Below, piece after piece: positions 9,967 to 19,486 of a DNA stretch of 64,000 nt; within the stretch, counting starts at the first letter, position 1, and each line of letters begins with the position of its first letter. The stretch is from Leucobacter insecticola (GTDB lineage: Bacteria; Actinomycetota; Actinomycetes; Actinomycetales; Microbacteriaceae). The notes under the pieces were generated by a model. That model did no database searches. It was given only the letters and a program-made list of their open reading frames with translations, and was not told where the DNA came from. The position numbers and the translations under genes were made by a program. Where the stretch lies: NCBI RefSeq assembly GCF_011382965.1, contig NZ_CP049934.1:930001-994000 (forward strand). The letters run 5' to 3'.

Positions 9967-12900
9967 ATGAGGCTCGGAGAGCACATGAGAAATGCGCGAT
10001 CGATCGCGTATCGAATAGTCGGCGGCACCCTGGCCGTCATGCTGGTGGCGACGGGCGCAGCGACGCTCGCCCCGAGCGTCGCTCGCGCGGAGGATCCCGC
10101 CCCCGTGGGTGGCGCGAGCGACGTGAGCATCGTCGTAACGAGTGACGGTAAGAGCAACGTGCCGGGCGACAAATCGATCACTGATGGCCTCATCGCCGCT
10201 GGCAACTCCGCGAAGCTTAACTGGGGTGTCACCCTGAGCGGCGAGAGCAGCGTGACGCTGACCCAGACCCTGCCTGAAGGCTGGGTGTGGAACGCCGCTT
10301 CTGTCGACAGCTCCGGAGCAAACCAGCCAACTGGGGCCAACGGCTACACGTCAACATACAAGATCTCTAACTCCTCCCGAGAGCTCGCCGTGACGCTCAC
10401 CCCTGCTGTTGGGGTGACAGGGCAGCAGCGGATCGAGTTCAGCGGCCTGAGCGCAACCGTGTTGCAGAAGCTGGGAAGCTCGTACGCGCCGTATTCACCG
10501 GAGCTCACCGTGCAAGACGGCAATGGGGTTGCGACCGTGCAGTCCGGGCAGACGCTGACCGTCGTGTATCGGGAGCGAGTGAAACTCGACACCGATGGGG
10601 GACGCTGCACCGAGACCACCTACGATTTCGGTGCGGGCGCTGTTCCGGCATGTCGCTTTGACCTTACTACCAGCATGTCGGTCATCAATGAGCCCGGCGA
10701 TATCCCGCTGCAGTGGGATTCTCCCGCCTACGTCACCGCGCGGCTCAAGGTCACCAAGCCCGATGGAAGCAGCGGAAATGAGCTTTTGCAGAAGTTCGCG
10801 GTTGTCGCCGGATCGAGCAGCCCGAGCGGTGTTTCTGCGAAGCTGGAAAGCGTCGACCTGACGCAGGGCCTGATCAACTTCTCGATGAGTGGAATGTCTC
10901 CGGGAGCGCCGTCTGCGAGCAGTACCTTGAACTTATTCCTGCCGCTCGAAGATGTGCCCTACGCGCCTGACCTCAGGAATATCCGTATGAGTTCAACCAA
11001 GACGGAGGGCTCCGACTGGCTGGTGAACGGGAACAGAACCGCTGAGGTGCAGAATGGTTACGATGCCTCTTTTCGCCTCCAAAGGCAGCAAGATTCTGTA
11101 GCGAGTAGCGCCGATCTGCAGACGTACTTCGTCGGCGCTACGGCCCCGATGCCTGGGGTGTCAAGCCGAGTTCGGGTCTTCCTGCGCCCACCGGGAAGTT
11201 TCAGTAATTCAACGCGGAAGTTCACGTCAGATGCACTGACGAGCCCGAGCTTGATCTACCGTTGGAAGACCGATGAGCTTGTATTGCAGCCGGAGGCGGG
11301 GTTCAATTTCACGGCCGAAGGCGTCAAGATTGCGCTGCAGGAAGGCACGGACTATGAAGCCTTCTACACGACCGACGACGCGAGTGTCGCCACCCCAACA
11401 TGGGTGCCCCGTGCGGAATACACCGGTGACATCAATGATGTGACGGGTTTGCGGCTTGAGTACCTCGCGAACGGAGGCACTTACCAGCCGGGCCCAGGTG
11501 ATGTAAGCAACACGACGCTGGAAGCCCAGCCGCAGTTCAAAATCACGAAGGCAATTCCTGCGAATGCCGGCCAGTATGACAATTACGAAGTGACCATGAA
11601 CGGTTCCTTCACCGCGGATTCAGGCCTCACTCTCTCGAAGTCATCAACCCTTGGCTTGGAAAAGGGCAGCGCCAGCTACGGCGTGAAACTCTTCAAGAAG
11701 AACACCGTGATGGGCACTGTGAGCCCGGCCACCGCCATCACGGCCGGTGAATCTCTGCAGGCCGTGTTTACCCCCAATATCCAGGTGGGTTTCGAGGGCG
11801 AGGATCCTGACAACCGGATCAGCGTCACTCAGGCGACGGCACTCGTGTCTCTCCCCAACAATGTGCTGCCCGAATCAATCGACCTCACGGATCTCGACCC
11901 CGCCTGGCGCCTTGACTCCACAGAAGCGGTGTACTCCGGCACGATACTGCGCTTCACGTACCTGCCAGAGGTGACGTTCGGGCACGTAGTGAAGGAGATC
12001 AAGATCAACTTCACGACGTCACTTGCGGCTCCTGAAAGCCACCAGATGCGCGTCGAAGCCCGCCTGAACCCGATTCCTCAGCTCAGGTTTACCGGCGTCA
12101 GCTGGGCCGCAGCAACCGTGACCGTTAACGAAAACCGTGTGGTGCAGTACGACCAGACCACCACCACACCGACCGTGTGGCGCGGCAACCAGGCGAGCTT
12201 CGACATCAGCTGGTACAACACGCTGACGATGTCGCAGGGCAAATCGACCTTCGTTGACGTCTTGCCGTACACCGGCGACTACCGCGGCACGAACACTCAC
12301 GGCGATGTCAAGCTCGTCTCAGCGACGCTCAAAACCAAACCGGCGGTGGGCGCGACGCTCGAGATCACCACAGACAAGACGATTCGTACCCTGCTTGGTA
12401 CCGCCCCGCCGGTAGACAAGGTGACGTGGATCGCGTACGACCAGGCTACGCCTGAGCAGCTCGCTTCGGCGACCGCCGTCCGCGTATCGCTCGCAAACTT
12501 CGTTTCGGGGCCCGACAGCCTCGGCTCGTTGAACCTCCTCTTCAACACCACCGATATGCGCAACGGCGACAAGATCCGCAACACCCTTTCAGCCAGCCTG
12601 AACGGTGGCGCCTCGAGTCTTGCGCAGGCCGAGCCGGTCGAGGTCGTTGTGCACGATGACACCGTCAACGGCTTCGTTTGGAACGACGAGGATGGCGACG
12701 GTGTGCGGAGCGAAAGCGACGCACCGATCGCGAGTGTCACCGTCAACCTCCTCTCCGGAGGCAAGATCGTGGAAACCACGAAGACGAACGCTGATGGCGA
12801 ATACGTGTTCGCCGACCAGGAAGCGGGCGAATACACGCTCGAGGTTGACACCGACACCCTGCCTGCGACGACCGGCGAATGGATGAGCACCTACTCATCC

Positions 12901-15509
12901 AGCGGAAACACCATCCATGTTGCCGCAGGAACTCCGCTCGAGGAGCAGGACTTCGGCTTCCGCAATCAGCTCCCCGCACTGACCGTTGACGTCACCGGCA
13001 AGGCACCCGGCACGGTTGCTGCCGGCGAACACGTGAACTGGGAGGCGACGATCACGAACACCGGCAACACATCGCTCACCGACGTGAACCTCGCGAGCAC
13101 GCTTGACGGCTTCGCGGGTGTCGGCGAGATTGTGTGGCCCGATCCTGCAGCTCCCGGCACGCTCGCTCCAGGCGAGTCGGTGAAGATCCAGGCGACCTCA
13201 CCGCTCACGCATGCGCAGATCGATGCCGGCGTGGTGAAGGCCCCGGTTACCGCGGCAGGCACCTCCGATGTGCCCGCCCGCGTCAACACTGACACCGCCA
13301 CCGGCAGTGTGACACTGAAGGGCTCACCTGCCCTCGACATCACGGTCGCGGCCGGACTCGATAACGGTGGACAGACCGTGCGCCCCGGCGACAAGGTCAC
13401 CGTCACCGTCGAGGTCACCAACACCGGCAACCAGACGATCACCGGCACGGAGATCACGAGCCCGACCGGCGGCATGTCAGACATCACGATTGATAGCTGG
13501 CCTGGCGACGAGAAGGGGCTGCTCCCCGGCGAATCCGTCACCGGTACGGCGACTGTCACCGTGACGCAGAAAGACATCGATGCGGGCAAGATCACGATCG
13601 ATGCTGCAACCTCGGGCACCACGCCCAAGGGTGACAAGGTAACGGACACCGATTCGACCACGGTGAGCCTCACCGGTGCGCCGACGATTGCGCTGGCCAT
13701 GACCGACAAGCTGGATCCCGCAAAGGCCGAAATCGGGTACACGATCACGGCGACCAACACGGGCAACCAGACGCTCGATGGGGTGACCCTGTCGCACGAT
13801 CCTGCGGCGAAGGTCACCGTGAAGTGGCCCGGCAAGGCCGGCGTGCTCGCACCGGGAGAGGTCGCAACCGCAACCGCGGTGGTGCCCGTCGCCAATGCGA
13901 TGCGTGGCACCACGGTTTCCGCGACTGCGGCAACCAGCGGCACCACCCCCAGGGCACCAAGGTGCAGGCGACGGCGGCAACCCAGACACCGATCCCCGCA
14001 AAGGTCACCGGCCTGGTGTGGGACGACGTCAACGGCAACGGTGTGCGTGACGCTGGCGAACCCCCACTCGCCGGAGTCTCCGTCGAGCTGTTGCAGAACA
14101 GCAAAGTTGTTGAGACGGTGAAGACCGGCAAGGACGGCGTGTACACGTTCGCGGGGATCTACGTGGACGAGTACGCACTGCGCGTGGACGAGAGCAGCCT
14201 GCCCGAGACCACGGGCGAATGGATGGACACCTCCTTTGACGCAGGCACGCCGGCTGGATCGGGTGGACCGCACGACTTCGGCTTCCGCAACCAGATCCCA
14301 GGCCTGAGCCTGCAGGTTGAAGGTAATGCACCCGACACGGTCGCGGCCGGTGAGCTGGTCACCTGGAATGTGACGCTGACCAACAGCGGCAACGTTGATC
14401 TCAGCATGATCGACGTGGTGAGTGAGTTGCAGGAGTCGGGTGACTACGAATACGTGGTGACTCCGGATCCTGGTGCCATGAACCACCTGGCGCCGGGCGC
14501 AAGCGTGCAGCTGAGCGCAACGTCTCCGCTGACCCAGGAGGTCATCGACGCGGGCGAAGCGACCAACCCGGTCACCGCGTCGGGCTACTCCCAGGTGCCG
14601 GATCGCATCAACACGGTCGAAGAGGAAGGCGTCGTCACGCTGGCCGTGACACCCCGCCTCGATCTGAGCGTGGGCGGCGCGCTCGATAACGACGCCGACA
14701 CCACTCGCCCGGGCGACAAAGTCACCGTTGAGATCGTCATCTCCAACACCGGCAATCAGACGATCACCGGAGCAGAGATCACGAGCCCGACCGACGGCAT
14801 GTCAGACATCACGATTGATGGCTGGCCTGGCGACGAGAAGGTGCTGCTTCCCGGTCAGTCCGTCACCGGCACTGCCACCGTCACTGTCACGCAAGACGAC
14901 ATTGATGCGGGCAAGATCAGCGTCGATGCGGTCACCAGCGGCACCTCGCCGAAGGGCAGTGCCGTGACACAGGACGGATCCACCACGGTTGATCTGGTGA
15001 GCGCACCGACCATCGACCTCGCAATGACGAGCGAGCTGGATCCTGCGGGCGACGCGATCCTGTACAGCCTGAGCTCCACCAACACCGGCAACCAGACGCT
15101 CGAGGATGTGGCCCTGTCACACTCTCTCGCTTCTGAGCTGACGGTGGCGTGGCCGGGCAAGGATGGCATGCTCGCACCGGGTGAGACGGCCACGGTTGAG
15201 TTGCGTGTGCCCTTCACTGATGCGATGCGCGGCACCGATGTGCTCGCGACCGCGCTCAGCGAAGGCACCACCCGGCTCGGCGTGGCGGTGAACGCTACGG
15301 CCTCCACCAGCAACACTGTTCCGGCCGTGTTCGTGCCGGATGAGAAGACGGTGCCGCAGGTGAAACCGGCACCCGAGCTCGTTGAGGGTCCACAGGGCCT
15401 CCTCGCGGTCACGGGTGCGGTGGGAGCCGTCGGGGTGGGTGTGCTTGGCAGCATGTTGCTCCTCGCTGGCGCAATCCTGGCGCTCAGGAAGCGGCGTCAG
15501 GACGCGTAG
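9967..15509 (+). CDS. Giant LAXTG wall-anchored adhesin B with two SdrD-B/DUF7507-like modules (one frame break)
   Basis: About 1,847 residues after one frame repair. The ATG at 9967 follows a strong GAGGAG. A signal peptide ends near VARAEDP. Residues 40 to about 890 are beta-rich, with features of bacterial surface adhesion domains. Then a module occurs twice: an SdrD B-like domain (GFVWNDEDGDGVRSESDAP, then GLVWDDVNGNGVRDAGEPP, each with Asp-rich calcium-type loops) followed by several DUF7507/DUF11-like beta domains containing NTGNQT(I/L). The C-terminus has LLAVTG, a hydrophobic helix and RKRRQ, a sortase E-type anchor. The frame breaks in the C-run 13946-13950. One added C joins GTTPQGTKVQATAATQTP without loss. 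It has its own terminators downstream. A rigid stalk with a distal binding head is the likely shape. The ligand is unknown. Confidence 0.87.
12661..15300 (+). repeat. Duplicated SdrD-B plus DUF7507 module inside adhesin B
   Basis: The module beginning near 12661 recurs beginning near 14010. The second and third domains are very close at DNA level. For example, the stretch encoding NQTITG(T/A)EITSPT and MSDITIDxWPGDEK appears at 13430-13515 and again at 14755-14840 with only scattered differences. This is an older, diverged internal duplication, unlike the perfect one in adhesin A. Confidence 0.8.
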
Positions 15510-15511
15510 CG

Positions 15512-15559
15512 GTCGCACCCCGCCGGCGGAGTGTGCGCGCTCAACCGGCGGGGTGTGAC
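15512..15559 (+). terminator. Hairpin terminator of adhesin B
   Basis: CACCCCGCCGG (15516-15526) pairs exactly with CCGGCGGGGTG (15545-15555). The stem extends outward to 15512 and 15559 with one G-T wobble. It begins three bases after the adhesin B stop. Confidence 0.8.
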
Positions 15560-15641
15560 CCCATAAGCTCGCGCAGCGTTGCTTATTCCCCCTCTAGCAC
15601 GCTGCGCGATAGACACGAGCGCCAATGGCGGTCTCGCGTCT

Positions 15642-15698
15642 CCAAGAAAGCTCCCGCTGGATGTCGCCCCCCAGGCTATCCAGCGGGAGTTTTCTTGG
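15642..15698. terminator. Strong long-stem intrinsic terminator
   Basis: The arms 15642-15662 and 15678-15698 form a stem of about 20 bp, with CTCCCGCTGGAT pairing with ATCCAGCGGGAG. The arms end in AAGAAAG and TTTTCTT, giving a T-rich tract on the plus strand and A-rich sequence opposite. It is a second barrier after adhesin B and may work in both directions. Confidence 0.8.
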
Positions 15699-15842
15699 TT
15701 TGCCCGGAGAGCGGGCGAAGGTTGTTGGGAGCGCGCGCCCAGCACTGACAATGCGATTCACCGGCACTATTTCGACAAGAACGCATGTGACTTGACTGAG
15801 TGCTGAGTGCAGAGTGCTTGCCGATATTGGGCTGTATCTTCC

Positions 15843-15885
15843 GCACGAACAAGAGTCCGGCTAAAGGTCGACCCCTTGTTCGTGC
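15843..15885. repeat. Isolated 11-bp inverted repeat before a hypothetical gene
   Basis: GCACGAACAAG (15843-15853) and CTTGTTCGTGC (15875-15885) are perfect complements around a 21-base loop, 15 bases before the start of the weak gene at 15901. It could be a leader structure, an operator or a remnant mobile end. Nothing decides between these. Confidence 0.5.
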
Positions 15886-15900
15886 GCGACGCTCCAAAGC

Positions 15901-16218
15901 GTGAGCTTTCCGGAAGGCAAAGCGGCGCCTCTCTTTGAAGACTGGGCAGACGATGTCGATGATGACGTATTTGAGGCGATGAGCAAACGCTCGGAGGAAG
16001 CCTCGAATGTCGTGAGCTATCCAGTGTTTTCGTGGGAGGCGTCGCGTTTCACACCGTTCTCCCCAGGAACAAGTGATTACAAGGAATGGTCAGAAACCAT
16101 CACCCCTAAGGCATTGACAGAGCTGCGCCACGTTGAGAATCCGGTGGTTTTGTTCATAGGACACTCGAATGGATGGCCAAATCACCCTGCGCCCCCACGT
16201 CATCCTGCGGCCGCGTAG
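15901..16218 (+). CDS. Hypothetical protein, probably truncated
   Basis: 105 codons from a GTG at 15901 with no clear ribosome site. The first 90 residues look protein-like and acidic (EDWADDVDDDVFEAMSK, then VSYPVFSWEASRFTPF and NPVVLFIGHSNGWPNH). The final residues run straight into a REP-like hairpin at 16202, and the reading becomes Pro/His/Ala-rich. I read this as the front of a gene whose end was replaced by repeat DNA. I do not recognise a family. The surrounding 15.7-19.4 kb has repeats and little else, typical of a decayed accessory patch. Confidence 0.35.
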   Translation: MSFPEGKAAPLFEDWADDVDDDVFEAMSKRSEEASNVVSYPVFSWEASRFTPFSPGTSDYKEWSETITPKALTELRHVENPVVLFIGHSNGWPNHPAPPRHPAAA

Positions 16219-16231
16219 CGGATCGCAGGAT
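16202..16231. repeat. REP-like hairpin copy 1
   Basis: ATCCTGCG and CGCAGGAT flank a second pair CCGC/GCGG around a GTA loop. It is the same family as the copies at 16282-16302 and 18093-18120. The outer sequence GTCATCCTGCG / CGCAGGATGAC recurs. Confidence 0.75.
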
Positions 16232-16281
16232 CCTCCCCTCCCAGCCTGCCTCGCCCATAGGAGTGCTGTCAGACAGCGAGG

Positions 16282-16302
16282 ATTCTGCGACTGCGCGCAG
16301 AA
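16282..16302. repeat. REP-like hairpin copy 2
   Basis: ATTCTGCG pairs with CGCAGAAT around a short loop and is followed by GAC. It carries a compensating change relative to copy 1 (C to T on one arm, G to A on the other), so the stem has been conserved through sequence drift. Confidence 0.7.
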
Positions 16303-16361
16303 TGACGGGGAAGGATGCGGGCGGCGTGAAGGGCATCGAGTGTTGTGGGTGTGGCGACCGT

Positions 16362-17920
16362 TCAGAACGGGTGGTCCCGGTCTGCCTCTTCGGGGTTTGG
16401 TTCGGGTTCGCGGCTTCCGTAGTGTTGGAATCTGACGGTGCTGGGTGGGGGTTCACGGTAGTCGCGCCTGGTTGGGCTCGCCCAGTTCAGGGTGCCGTCG
16501 GGATCTTGCGTCACGGTCCATTTGCTGTGGTGCTTAAAGGTGTGGTGTCTGCGACAGAGATGAGCCGTATTGGTGTTTGAGGTTTCCCCGCCGAGTGCAG
16601 CATCAATCGTGTGGTCGATGTCACACAGGTCGAGTGGGGTGCGGCAGCCGGGGTAGCGACAGTGCTGGTCTCTGGCTCTCAAGAATCTTCGGAGTTTTGC
16701 TGAGGGCCGGTACGTGTCGACTTTGATCACCCGCCCGGTATCGGGGTCGATGGTGACGTCGTCCCAGGTGGGGGTGGTGCTGGCGAGGAACCTTGCGGTG
16801 GCGGTATCGATCGGGCCGTGCCCGGCGAGGGATGCGGGAGCGGGACGGGGGTCCTGAGTGGTGTGCGCGTCCGGAGTGTTCCCCGTGCCGGAGTGGTTTG
16901 GGGTGAGGCCTGCCCGTGGGGTGAGGCGTGAGCGTGGGGTGATGCGTGAGCGTGGGGTGATGACCTGGACTCGTGCCCTGATCGCGCCGAGTCCGGTCTC
17001 GCCGCTCGCGGCGGTCTCGCTGGGGTCTGCGCAGAGCAGCATGTCGGTGAAGAGGTCCGCGCGGATCTGCCCCAGGCCACGCACCGGCAGCACCTCAGTG
17101 TCTGGATCAACGTCGGTGTCGGTATCAGCCCCGGTGTTGGTGTGTTGTTGCTGGTCGCGCCGGTCGGCGATCTCTTTGAGTTTCACCCGCTTCGCCATCT
17201 GGTTGAGACGGTCCTTGATACCGACCGCGATGGGGGTGGAAAGGATCGCGGTGAGTTGTGACATGCCGTCGTCGAGTTCTTGGACATACACGCAGCGGAG
17301 CTCGTTCGCGTCCCGGTGTCGTTCATCGATGGGTTTCTCGGTGTATTGTTCCGCGAGTTCACGCAGTAGGGGCGGAGCCTGCCGATGGTTTCTCGTTCCG
17401 CGATGTCTAACGCGATGGTTTCATAGCTGCTGCGTTGGGTGGGGTTGGTGATGTTGGTGCCGCAGTCGATGATGGTGCGGGCGTGGGGGTGGGAGATGCG
17501 CCCGGTAAGGAGTGCATCGTGTGTGTTTGGGTAGTCCGTGACGAGGGTGACGGCGTGGTTGATCTTGATGGTCATGGCGCGGTCTGATTCGTGGACGGCG
17601 AGGCCGAGTTCTGCTGCGACGGCGCGGTGTGCGAACTCGCCGTGATCCTGCCCGCCGTCTGCGTCTGCGATGCGGTGCGCGATCTGGTGTCCGGCCGCGA
17701 GCACGGTCGCTTCGAGGGCGTGGAGGGCGTGGATGTTGGAGCGGAGGGAGACGAGGAGGTCGGTGGTGGCGGAGAGTGCGTCGTAGGGGTCGATCGTGGT
17801 GACCGCGTCCACCAGCGCGGCAGCACCGGCAGCACCGGCAGCAGCACCGGCAGCAGCGCCGGTATGGGGCGCTGCGCCTGGCGGGGTGGATGTGGTGGTG
17901 AACATGGTTTCATTCAACAC
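16362..17920 (-). CDS. 13E12-type DUF222/HNH endonuclease protein (one frame break)
   Basis: About 519 residues after repair. The N-terminal half is the DUF222-type helical region of actinobacterial 13E12 repeat proteins (EATVLAAGHQIAHRIAD, DALLTGRISHPHARTI). The C-terminal half carries a zinc-supported HNH nuclease: CRYPGCRTPLDLCDIDH, then HLCRRHHTFKHHSKW. The frame breaks in the G-run 17369-17372 (plus strand). One added base joins GRLRPLLRELAEQYTEKPID to the downstream YVQELDDGMSQL. The start is probably GTG 17920 or TTG 17917, behind GGAGG; an ATG at 17905 is too far from it. A Thr/Arg/Pro-rich linker lies between the domains. 13E12 proteins are multicopy and behave like mobile or selfish nucleases. 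Their cellular role is not settled. Confidence 0.85.
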
Positions 17921-18092
17921 GGGACCTCCGACATTCATGGCCGGAAAACCGCAGAAACGGGCCGATCTGAGGAAGATTCTTGAACAAAGAACGAGACGGA
18001 ATGTTGTGGGGGATCGTGTTTGCCGCGGACCGCGGGGTGTGCATCTGTGGAGAGCGTGGGTTATCCACAAGAGGGGGTGTGTTGACGCGAGG

Positions 18093-18120
18093 ATCCTGCG
18101 ACTCCTTCGGAGCGCAGGAT
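18093..18120. repeat. REP-like hairpin copy 3
   Basis: ATCCTGCG-A-CTCC pairs with GGAG-CGCAGGAT around TTC, with one bulged A. It has the same flanks as copy 1 (GA before, GACGG after). A half-copy (CGCAGGATGAC) is at 51368-51378. Confidence 0.75.
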
Positions 18121-18204
18121 GACGGTTGGGGTGGCGGCCTCGTCGGGTGAGTGCAGCGAGCGCTGTACTGAGCTTGTCGAAGTATCGAAATCCCGGGGCC
18201 GGGG

Positions 18205-18239
18205 TGATTTCGACTCACTGCGTTCACTCAATCGGCGGT
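18205..18239. repeat. Dispersed 34-base repeat, copy 1
   Basis: TGATTTCGACTCACTGCGTT followed by CACTCAATCGGCGG matches 47075-47108 with three differences. Both copies are intergenic, next to genes at the edge of conserved blocks. The left side overlaps the inverted repeat CGAAATC/GATTTCG. Confidence 0.7.
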
Positions 18240-18560
18240 GGGCCGCGCCGCTGCCCCGCTGGTGCCGGGCCAGACCGCTCTGCCCAGGTTGCGTCCTGCA
18301 GCTATTGGGGTGCCACCCCCAATGCCGGGCCCAGTGAGCGCAGGAGGCACCGTGCTGAAAGAAGGCAGAGGATCTTGATCTCGCACACTCACTCGGCAGC
18401 GGGGAGCGGAAGAAACGCAGGCCCTTTGTGTGGGGTGTCAGGAGGTGCGCGCCAGCATTTCTGGTGCGAGGGTGTGACGCAGCACCGCTTCGCGCGGACG
18501 AGCATCTCGGAGATGCGATTCGGTTTCTATTCGACGCTGCGCGTTGGCATCAGATAACTC

Positions 18561-18926
18561 TCAGTCCCAGAGGAGGAAGACGATCCGTTCGTTGCCAGAG
18601 ATTTCGGGGACCTCACAGTAGTCAAGTAAGGAACTATCGTCGGACTCGAAGATGCCATCGCTGCACAGCCATGTCACATTGATTCGATCTTCCAGGTCCG
18701 CCGCCGGAGCTGTCGTCGTGATGAGGATCGCTTCAGCGGCCACGTCCCCGTCGGGCTCGTCCAACTCGACATCCGGGTGAAGCCCGACCCTTACCCACAC
18801 CACGTCGGCATCCTGCGACAGGAGACGAAGCCGCGCCGCAATGTCGACGAGCGTTGGGCCCCGGTTACCCCACTGATTTGGGGCGAGGGATTCTTCATCG
18901 ACGTTGCCATCGAAGAATTCGCCCAC
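18561..18926 (-). CDS. Hypothetical acidic protein
   Basis: 121 residues if begun at the GTG at 18926; the frame is open further upstream but becomes Arg/Pro/Ser-rich and is not convincing. The body has normal protein character and alternating beta/alpha patterns: WGNRGPTLVDIAARLRLLSQ, DADVVWVRVGLHPDVELDEP, AEAILITTTAPAADLEDRIN, and a hydrophobic end ERIVFLLWD. The charge is strongly negative. No family recognised. It lies alone in the repeat-rich accessory patch. Confidence 0.45.
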   Translation of the reverse strand: MGEFFDGNVDEESLAPNQWGNRGPTLVDIAARLRLLSQDADVVWVRVGLHPDVELDEPDGDVAAEAILITTTAPAADLEDRINVTWLCSDGIFESDDSSLLDYCEVPEISGNERIVFLLWD

Positions 18927-19486
18927 GCCCCGGCGGCGGTGTCTGCGATGCTCGATGGCCCGAACCTCGTGCCTGCCGCGGGCTGGTTCCGATGCTCGCG
19001 GTATGCCTACGCGCACTTCCCAGTGCAGGTTGACGTGGGGCGCGCAGATTGACGTGGATGGCGGGGCGCCCCGCCGGGTGAGCGAGCGGAGCGAATGCTC
19101 GGAGAGAAACGCATCGCGTTTTCTCGCGTTCGCTGCTGGGGTCACTGCCCCAGAGCGAGTCGAAACCCGCGTGCGGCTGGGCGTCGGGCAGGGTGGATTC
19201 GTGAAGAAGCTATTTATACGGCATGATTTTGCTGCGGGGGGAATGGTCCGCAACAGGCACGCTCGTGCATGTTTATGGTGAGTGGTTTCAAAGGGGAATC
19301 ATCAAACTGTTGTGGAATTTGGAAATTTTTTTGAATACGCGTTTTATTTTCGACAGTGCATTGTCTAGGTACTGGTGCCAAAGGGGTGGGCGGGAGCAAT
19401 GCTCCCCAAGCGCCCCGGGCTTAAGGGCACGTGGATGGAACACGATCGTGTCATCCCTGAAGTACAACGAAGGCAGGAACTAGATA
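18927..19486. promoter_or_regulatory. Repeat-bearing, then AT-rich, leader of adhesin C
   Basis: The left part carries a GAGAAACGC/GCGTTTTCTC hairpin (19104-19125), like the one after icd. From about 19200 the DNA becomes AT-rich, as it does ahead of adhesins A and B, and probably holds the adhesin C promoter. A hairpin GGGAGC/GCTCCC lies near 19391-19405. A perfect 12-bp palindrome ACACGATCGTGT (19440-19451) sits 36 bases before the start codon and is a candidate operator. No gene is seen. Confidence 0.45.

Larger units (their letters stand above)
17921..18560. other. Non-coding accessory stretch rich in palindromes
   Basis: No credible gene. It contains REP-like copy 3 (18093-18120) and a CGAAATC/GATTTCG inverted repeat (about 18187-18212). 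A 34-base dispersed repeat (18205-18239) recurs at 47075. A small hairpin ATTGGGGT/ACCCCCAAT lies at 18304-18323. Open frames here lack ribosome sites and consistent codon use. Confidence 0.6.

Noticed and set aside
13900..14000. Programmed frameshift or phase variation as the cause of the adhesin breaks
   Set aside because: The same type of break occurs in a kinase, an ABC ATPase, a transposase and an acyltransferase, and the runs are only three to five bases. Phase-variable tracts are usually longer. It remains possible but is not the best explanation.
16362..18070. Homing endonuclease with intron or intein
   Set aside because: The HNH protein has the DUF222-HNH layout of 13E12 proteins and there is no host gene split around it.
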